Source: an uncultured Eubacteriales bacterium
GTDB lineage: Bacteria; Bacillota; Clostridia; Monoglobales; Monoglobaceae
Direction of reading: 5' to 3'
DNA: 17,844 bases
Assembly (NCBI GenBank): GCA_900542675.1
Contig: UQOT01000042.1
Coordinates: 1 to 17,844 of the forward strand
Shown: positions 14,031 through 17,844 of the stretch, in pieces
Position numbering within the stretch: the stretch's first letter is position 1
Layout: each line of letters starts with the position of its first letter
Program-made: the position numbers and the translations under genes
Notes under the pieces: generated by a model
The model's database searches: none
Told to the model about the DNA's origin: nothing
Seen by the model: the letters and a program-made list of their open reading frames with translations, nothing else

Positions 14031-15385
14031 CAGTAACCGCCTCCCGCCGCAAGGTCTGAATTATTTTCAATTCTGCGCCGATATTCTTCCTCCCGTATAT
14101 CCGCTTGCTCCTGTTTCGCAAGCTCCGCCTCTCTCTTAGGGTCGTCGACAAAATCAAGCTCCTTTAAAAGTGTTTCATTCGTGACAATGTCTCTTAAATA
14201 TGATATCATCTGTGCAATCTCAAGGTTGTTCGCGGGCAAATTATACGTAAACGCAATTTTAACTTCGTGCACCGGAACCTCCTGCATATAATTTAGGACA
14301 ACAAGAAACGCATTATAAAGCCTAAACCTTTCTCTCAGCGTCCGCATAAAACAGCGCTCTTTATTCTTTATGTGCTGCTGAAATCCCAGAAGCTTATATT
14401 TTATCGCCACACCGGAAAGATTGTTGCCGAAGCTCTCATCTGACAAATCAGGCACGTGCGACAATCGGTGTATGTCCTCTTTTATATCATCGCGCAGCAC
14501 CTTAGTATCCGCTTCATTCAATACTTTAGAAATGTATTCCGCTGCAGCGCCATCATCACCCATTAAAATACCTTGTTCCAGCATTTCCTTTGCCTGCGTG
14601 GTATCAATATCACAGTTTCTCAGAAACAGCAACGCGTCTACAAACTGCTCCTTATCATTAAGCCTATCGGATTGCAGTCTGTTGTACGCATCTATCAGCG
14701 GGATAAACTGTTCATAATCGCCTTGCGTTTCTGTGTTATTTTTGTACTCTATAAGCGGTACGCCAAAGAAATAATGCGGTTCTTTCTTTGTAAGCGTCAT
14801 ACCCGAATAGCTGTCACTGGACCCCTCAAACGTGTACTCAAACGAATCATCATATACACGGCACACCGTGCCCGTACAATAACCGTCAATGTTATATTTC
14901 TTATAGTAATAAACACCAAACAGCGGCGCTCCTTTGGCTGATTGAGAATAACACACAAACGTATTTTCGGGTGCAAGCCTAACACTGCGCGGTTTTGTTT
15001 CCTCGTCAGCATATATAAGCTCGTAAGCCCTGCCATATACACTCATATCCTTAACTATCTCACTGTCAAGGCTTGCTATATCCTGTTCTAAATACGCCGC
15101 CTTTACAGCTGCAATATCGTATTTGTTATCGATAGTATAAGTAATCGGATTGCCCACAAGGTAGCTGCGTATCATATCAGTTATGTATTTGGCGTGATTG
15201 CTGACAATTCTGTTATTCGCTGCATTTTTGTAATGTTTTTTGCGCATCTTTATCGCGTGCTCGCCTATGTAATAATTGTGCAGCTGCTCATACCGCGTCT
15301 TTGTTTTGTCTTTGTGTTTCTCTATCAGCCTTGCAAGTATATCCGGCGCTATACTTTCGCCGATAATCCCCTCGTCTATTATCAT
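14030..15385 (-). CDS. Portal protein (SPP1 gp6 type)
   Basis: 451 residues, start ATG at 15385 overlapping the terminase stop (ATGA). The N-terminal part RLIEKHKDKTKTRYEQLHNY, YYIGEHAIKMRKKHYKNA and NNRIVSNHAKYITDMIRSYL, VGNPITY (to about 80) is the typical opening of SPP1-type portal proteins. EIVKDMSVYGRAYELIYAD at about 110-128 and DAYNRLQSDRLNDKEQFVDA (about 230-250) are further family segments; SHVPDLSDESFGNNLSGVAI at about 310-330 carries the conserved S-G-x-A-[IL]-K pattern of the stem/crown helix. The protein forms a dodecamer at one vertex, is the docking site for terminase and the conduit for DNA. The C-terminus ends in a Gly-rich tail. Length and motifs agree with the family; confidence is high. 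Confidence 0.94.
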   Translation of the reverse strand: MIIDEGIIGESIAPDILARLIEKHKDKTKTRYEQLHNYYIGEHAIKMRKKHYKNAANNRIVSNHAKYITDMIRSYLVGNPITYTIDNKYDIAAVKAAYLEQDIASLDSEIVKDMSVYGRAYELIYADEETKPRSVRLAPENTFVCYSQSAKGAPLFGVYYYKKYNIDGYCTGTVCRVYDDSFEYTFEGSSDSYSGMTLTKKEPHYFFGVPLIEYKNNTETQGDYEQFIPLIDAYNRLQSDRLNDKEQFVDALLFLRNCDIDTTQAKEMLEQGILMGDDGAAAEYISKVLNEADTKVLRDDIKEDIHRLSHVPDLSDESFGNNLSGVAIKYKLLGFQQHIKNKERCFMRTLRERFRLYNAFLVVLNYMQEVPVHEVKIAFTYNLPANNLEIAQMISYLRDIVTNETLLKELDFVDDPKREAELAKQEQADIREEEYRRRIENNSDLAAGGGY

Positions 15386-16641
15386 ATTCCTACCTCATTC
15401 CTGCTTCTTACGGTTCCTTTGTGTCTTCCGCTCAGTATCGTATAACAAAAATATCGTATGTCATCCATCGCGTGGTCGTTTTCTTTTATTACCGCATCCT
15501 TATCAAGCGCTTTATCATCCCACGCATATAATCCGAACTCCCGTATACTGTCCTCGCAGCTTTCGTGGAACAATATTCGCCCTTCGCTGAGCATTGTTCC
15601 GACAGTTCTTATGCCATCAATAACCGAATTGTCTGCCTTACGCACTCTGAACCTTCCGTGTTTGCGTATGCACGCAATAAAAGAAGCAGCTGACGGGTCA
15701 ACGACAACTGCCTCTATTCTCAAATTTTCTGCCAGTTTTTCAAGCTCTGTGTAATATTCCTCATCTGTTTTTTGGCAGTGCTCCCTGCGGCTGTCGAAAT
15801 AATACTCACGCATTCTTACAGCCTTGTTACCGGATAGACACCACAGCCCCATAGAAGTCGGATTAGCCGTACCATAATCGATTGATATATAATACCGCCC
15901 TCTGCCGTCATATTCCTTTACGACGTGCTTATCCCTATCAAAATTCGGATAGACGAGACCCTCGGCGATACACCATATGCCAAGAATAAAGCGCTTATAA
16001 AATACGCCCGTAAACATCTTTTTGTATCTCTCTTTAACCTTATCGGATAATGTGAGATTATCATCCATAGTAAAGTGCAGAAGATAAATATTTTTCTCAT
16101 CCGCCATATCGATGAAATCTGTTTTTATGTAATGCCCCGGCGACTCGGGATTGCAATTCATAAATATCTTTGAACCGTCAACGCTGCATCGCCCAATCAT
16201 CTGGTCTATAAAATTTTGCGGAAACAAGCCAACCTCGTCCGCATAAGCCCCTGCAGCTGTCAATCCCTGTAATTTATCCTGCGATGCCTGATTGTTCGCA
16301 TCATACATATAGTAGATGTTGTCGCCTATCTCAATATAATTTTCACTGCGGTTATACTTGTACTCCCATCCCCACGCCATCAAAATTCCTGTCATAGGAC
16401 TTATGACGTTTTTCTTTAAGGAGTTAATCGTCTTTCCTGCAATTATAAAATTATGCCCCGAAAAACGCTTCTGAGACCACATTAAGAAGGAACATATACA
16501 AGCTATAGTCTTGCCGGAGCGAATGGACCCGTCGGCTATCATAATATCGCAGTCCCTATGTGGCGAATTATCCGCCCACCAATAAAGCAGCCGCCGCTGT
16601 TTCTTTGAAAACGGCTTAAACCGAAAACCTTTACTCGTCAT
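15382..16641 (-). CDS. terL: Large terminase subunit (ATPase and nuclease)
   Basis: 419 residues, start ATG at 16641 after AAGGAG, overlapping the end of the small subunit by 11 bases. The ATPase domain has a Walker A motif GSIRSGKT at 38-45, and Walker B AGAYADE at 130-136 with the catalytic Glu136. A coupling motif is likely within MNCNPES (161-167). The nuclease domain has acidic residues in SIDYGT (Asp255), VVVDPSA (Asp315) and NDHAMDDIRY (Asp393/394), as in the RNase H-like fold of terminases. The arrangement fits the SPP1/P22-like group (Terminase_3), which usually cuts by a headful mechanism. All catalytic residues are present. It is the motor that packages DNA into the procapsid through the portal encoded next. 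Confidence 0.95.
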   Translation of the reverse strand: MTSKGFRFKPFSKKQRRLLYWWADNSPHRDCDIMIADGSIRSGKTIACICSFLMWSQKRFSGHNFIIAGKTINSLKKNVISPMTGILMAWGWEYKYNRSENYIEIGDNIYYMYDANNQASQDKLQGLTAAGAYADEVGLFPQNFIDQMIGRCSVDGSKIFMNCNPESPGHYIKTDFIDMADEKNIYLLHFTMDDNLTLSDKVKERYKKMFTGVFYKRFILGIWCIAEGLVYPNFDRDKHVVKEYDGRGRYYISIDYGTANPTSMGLWCLSGNKAVRMREYYFDSRREHCQKTDEEYYTELEKLAENLRIEAVVVDPSAASFIACIRKHGRFRVRKADNSVIDGIRTVGTMLSEGRILFHESCEDSIREFGLYAWDDKALDKDAVIKENDHAMDDIRYFCYTILSGRHKGTVRSRNEVGI

Positions 16642-17152
16642 TAAAAAGCTCCTTCATCTCATCACCTTTGGGCATAGCGGCCTCAATGAAGTCGGCAATT
16701 CCGCTGCTATCCTTCTCAACATTATTCTTGTCAAATATCCCCCAACGCTTGCCGATAAGCTCCGCCGCCTTGTTCGCATCCGACACTTTAGTCGGTATCG
16801 ACACGCTAATGGGTTCCTCAACATCATCAATAACCTTTTTGCCGTTATCATCATAATGCGATTTATGCTTCTTGCACACAACCACAACAGTTTCAAGCTC
16901 CTCCCGCCGCATTACCGAAGTAAGATATTCCATAACCTCCTGAGCATCAGCGGTTTTCTCGCTGTGTATTTTTTCAAGCTGTTTATCAATATAAGCTTTA
17001 ACCTTAACATTTCTTAACAATCTGCTCGCCGCAGCTGCTGCCGTTTTCTCATTCTTTACGTGCGGATAAGCAATCATATACGCCCTTGTAGCATTTAAAT
17101 CAATCAAATACTCATCGCAAAACCGCTTTTGCTTTTCAGTCAAATATCTCAC
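16631..17152 (-). CDS. terS: Small terminase subunit (Terminase_2 family)
   Basis: About 173 residues. The opening LTEKQKRFCDEYLIDLNATR, the A-x-x-A-Y motif (TRAYMIAYPHVKNEKTAAAA) and the helix-turn-helix in 1-55 are typical of Firmicute terminase small subunits (Terminase_2). The central part (about 60-100) with KVKAYIDKQLEKIHSEKTAD should be the oligomerisation region, and the C-terminus may contact TerL. It recognises the packaging site and loads the large subunit. The start is uncertain: GTG at 17152 has GAGG about ten bases upstream, while TTG at 17143 lies five bases after an excellent GAGGTGA (17155-17149) and would begin directly at LTEKQKRF. I keep the longer form, without strong preference. 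It is preceded by a terminator hairpin, which implies a separate or antiterminated transcript. Confidence 0.92.
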   Translation of the reverse strand: MRYLTEKQKRFCDEYLIDLNATRAYMIAYPHVKNEKTAAAAASRLLRNVKVKAYIDKQLEKIHSEKTADAQEVMEYLTSVMRREELETVVVVCKKHKSHYDDNGKKVIDDVEEPISVSIPTKVSDANKAAELIGKRWGIFDKNNVEKDSSGIADFIEAAMPKGDEMKELFNDE

Positions 17153-17239
17153 CTCGCTTTCCCCTCACACATCACGGTCGCCCACCCACCGCTTATTTAT
17201 GTAATGTACTGCCCCGCGCTATATAAACGCAACCAATGT

Positions 17240-17265
17240 AAAAACCGCCCCTTGCGAGACGGTTT
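17240..17265 (-). terminator. Rho-independent terminator with GCAA tetraloop
   Basis: On the minus strand AAACCGTCTC pairs with GGGGCGGTTT (two T-G wobbles) around the tetraloop GCAA, a GNRA loop, and is followed by a five-T run (17244-17240). It is downstream of the late regulator gene and about 88 bases upstream of the terS start. The plus strand lacks a T-run, so the direction is minus. Confidence 0.8.
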
Positions 17266-17309
17266 ATCATATATTTGGGAGGGAAATATCCTAATGCCTA
17301 TCTGGCACT
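17240..17309 (-). ncRNA. Candidate ~70-nt structured small RNA or late leader
   Basis: A transcript from the predicted -10 at 17321-17316 would begin near 17309 and end in the terminator at 17240. It would fold as three hairpins: AGTGCC/GGCATT around AGATA (17309-17293), ATATTT/AAATAT around the loop CCCTCCC (17289-17271), and the terminator stem. The second loop is pyrimidine-only and could pair with purine-rich ribosome sites. No open frame of meaningful length lies inside. Whether it is a free small RNA, an attenuated leader, or an antiterminator platform for the late genes is not decided by the sequence. Confidence 0.4.
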
Positions 17310-17315
17310 GTATAT

Positions 17316-17321
17316 ATTATA
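17316..17321 (-). promoter_or_regulatory. Consensus -10 box (TATAAT) after late regulator gene
   Basis: A perfect TATAAT at 17321-17316 on the minus strand lies about 30 bases after the regulator stop. No acceptable -35 hexamer is found 16-18 bases upstream (nearest TTGGGA is only 13 bases away). The box sits in a 13-base inverted repeat GTATA-TAT-TATAC (17310-17322). A good -10 with no -35 is what one expects for an activator-dependent promoter, so the neighbouring regulator could act here. This is inference. Confidence 0.45.
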
Positions 17322-17350
17322 CTACTTGACTTTTTCCCAAAGTGACATTT

Positions 17351-17794
17351 TTATAAATAATTTAATTTTTTTGCCACCAAATATGCAAACTCAGACCGAT
17401 AACGGTTCCACGTCCTTTTGCACGGCGCTATGTCACGGTCTTTCCTGCTGCGATAATAACAGAACATTCCATAATCCATAAATGCGTCATAAGGCTCGAA
17501 TTCCTCACCTGTATATGTATTACTATACTTGCCTTTAAGATACACTATAGCTTGCTCGATTGCTTCTATTTCTGTATCGAGCTGTGCAAGGACAATCGCC
17601 TTACGCCCTGTAGGATTGCTCGTTCCGCCTTTGCCGTTCGGCATACCGTCAGCGGGAGGTGGGCTACCATATAACACTTTTTCGCGACGTTCAATAAGGT
17701 TCGGATATCTACGTATTTTATAAAACATCTCCATATACAAATCGTGTTCCAGCCAGTACGGATTGTTATTCTTCGGTTGGTAATGCCTCGCCAC
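17351..17794 (-). CDS. Late transcription activator (RinA/ArpU-like)
   Basis: I choose the GTG at 17794, four bases after AAGGTGA (17805-17799), giving 147 residues; a TTG at 17818 would add eight residues but lacks a ribosome site. Recognisable elements are MARHYQPKNNNPYWLEHDLY, RYPNLIERREKVLYGSPPP, then SNPTGRKAIVLAQLDTEIEA (a helix pair typical of RinA-type proteins; the SPPPADGMP motif is characteristic), and a C-terminal helix-turn-helix with APCKRTWNRYRSEFAYLVAK ending in KLNYL. Such proteins act as late regulators by binding DNA upstream of terminase genes and activating transcription of the packaging and structural operon. Its place directly before terS fits. It resembles sigma region 4-like factors. 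Sequence-based assignment; the family boundaries (RinA versus ArpU) are not resolved here. Confidence 0.85.
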   Translation of the reverse strand: MARHYQPKNNNPYWLEHDLYMEMFYKIRRYPNLIERREKVLYGSPPPADGMPNGKGGTSNPTGRKAIVLAQLDTEIEAIEQAIVYLKGKYSNTYTGEEFEPYDAFMDYGMFCYYRSRKDRDIAPCKRTWNRYRSEFAYLVAKKLNYL

Positions 17795-17814
17795 AAAATC
17801 ACCTTGACTTTCGC

Positions 17815-17826
17815 TCAAAATTTTGA
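17815..17826. repeat. Perfect 12-bp palindrome upstream of late regulator
   Basis: TCAAAATTTTGA is a perfect palindrome located 21 bases before the chosen start of the regulator. It might be an operator for autoregulation, or simple AT-rich chance. Sequence upstream is cut off at 17844. Confidence 0.2.
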
Positions 17827-17844
17827 TATAATAATTGTATCGGG

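Noticed and set aside
9708..15385. Head maturation protease between portal and capsid
   Set aside because: No frame with ClpP, S14 or U35-like motifs exists; the genes in that interval are gp10-like, MuF, two small proteins and scaffold.
17326..17360. Plus-strand promoter-like pair TTGACT with TATAAA downstream, antisense to the late regulator
   Set aside because: The spacing of 19-20 bases is too long and the region is AT-rich; not enough to call an antisense promoter.
1..17844. CRISPR arrays, tRNA genes, insertion sequences, diversity-generating retroelement, attachment sites
   Set aside because: No spaced direct repeats, cloverleaf, transposase, reverse transcriptase or integrase was found on either strand.

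Overview
This window is the late structural and packaging module of a tailed phage or prophage with siphovirus (long, non-contractile tail) architecture. Every supported gene lies on the minus strand, so the operon reads from right to left: late regulator, small and large terminase, portal, gp10-like protein, MuF-type minor head protein, two small proteins of unknown function, scaffold, major capsid, three head-tail joining proteins, major tail protein, tail assembly chaperone (with frameshift), tape measure, distal tail protein, and the start of a tail-associated protein that runs off the left edge. The host is most likely a Firmicute of the class Clostridia. Strong AGGAGG/GGAGGTG-type ribosome sites, tight ATGA/TGATG gene overlaps, moderate-to-low GC, and recognisable Firmicute phage families (RinA/ArpU-like regulator, SPP1-like portal, DUF4355-like scaffold, phi13-type tail tube) support this. 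No integrase, lysis gene, receptor-binding protein, tRNA, CRISPR array or insertion sequence is visible, so lysogeny versus free phage cannot be decided here.

Region by region. 17351-17844: gene for a RinA/ArpU-like late activator. 17153-17350: the largest gap (about 200 bases), with a consensus -10 box, a predicted ~70-nt structured transcript and a rho-independent terminator in front of the terminase operon. 12088-17152: packaging and portal genes, then a MuF minor head protein whose C-terminal ~130 residues look like a separate, AT-rich, nuclease-like module. 11511-12098: a 64-residue acidic, cysteine-containing protein, a strong hairpin, and a 111-residue unknown protein. 9708-11402: scaffold and HK97-fold capsid with a C-terminal add-on domain. 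8679-9706: connector, stopper and tail-completion proteins. 7518-8660: tail tube and the gpG/gpGT chaperone pair. 1-7427: tape measure, Dit and Tal.

How the parts work together: TerS/TerL recognise and pump DNA through the portal into a procapsid built on the scaffold. The connector and stopper proteins seal the head. gpG/gpGT coat the tape measure while tail tube subunits polymerise around it, and Dit/Tal form the tip. There is no head maturation protease between portal and capsid, which fits a separately encoded scaffold. 

The most interesting item is the MuF protein with its nuclease-like tail module and the overlapping small acidic gene behind it. This matches the layout of the MuF polymorphic toxin/immunity cassettes described for temperate Firmicute phages, and the base composition drops sharply across exactly this cassette. 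The second is the short structured RNA between the late regulator and the terminase genes. Both are inferences from sequence alone.
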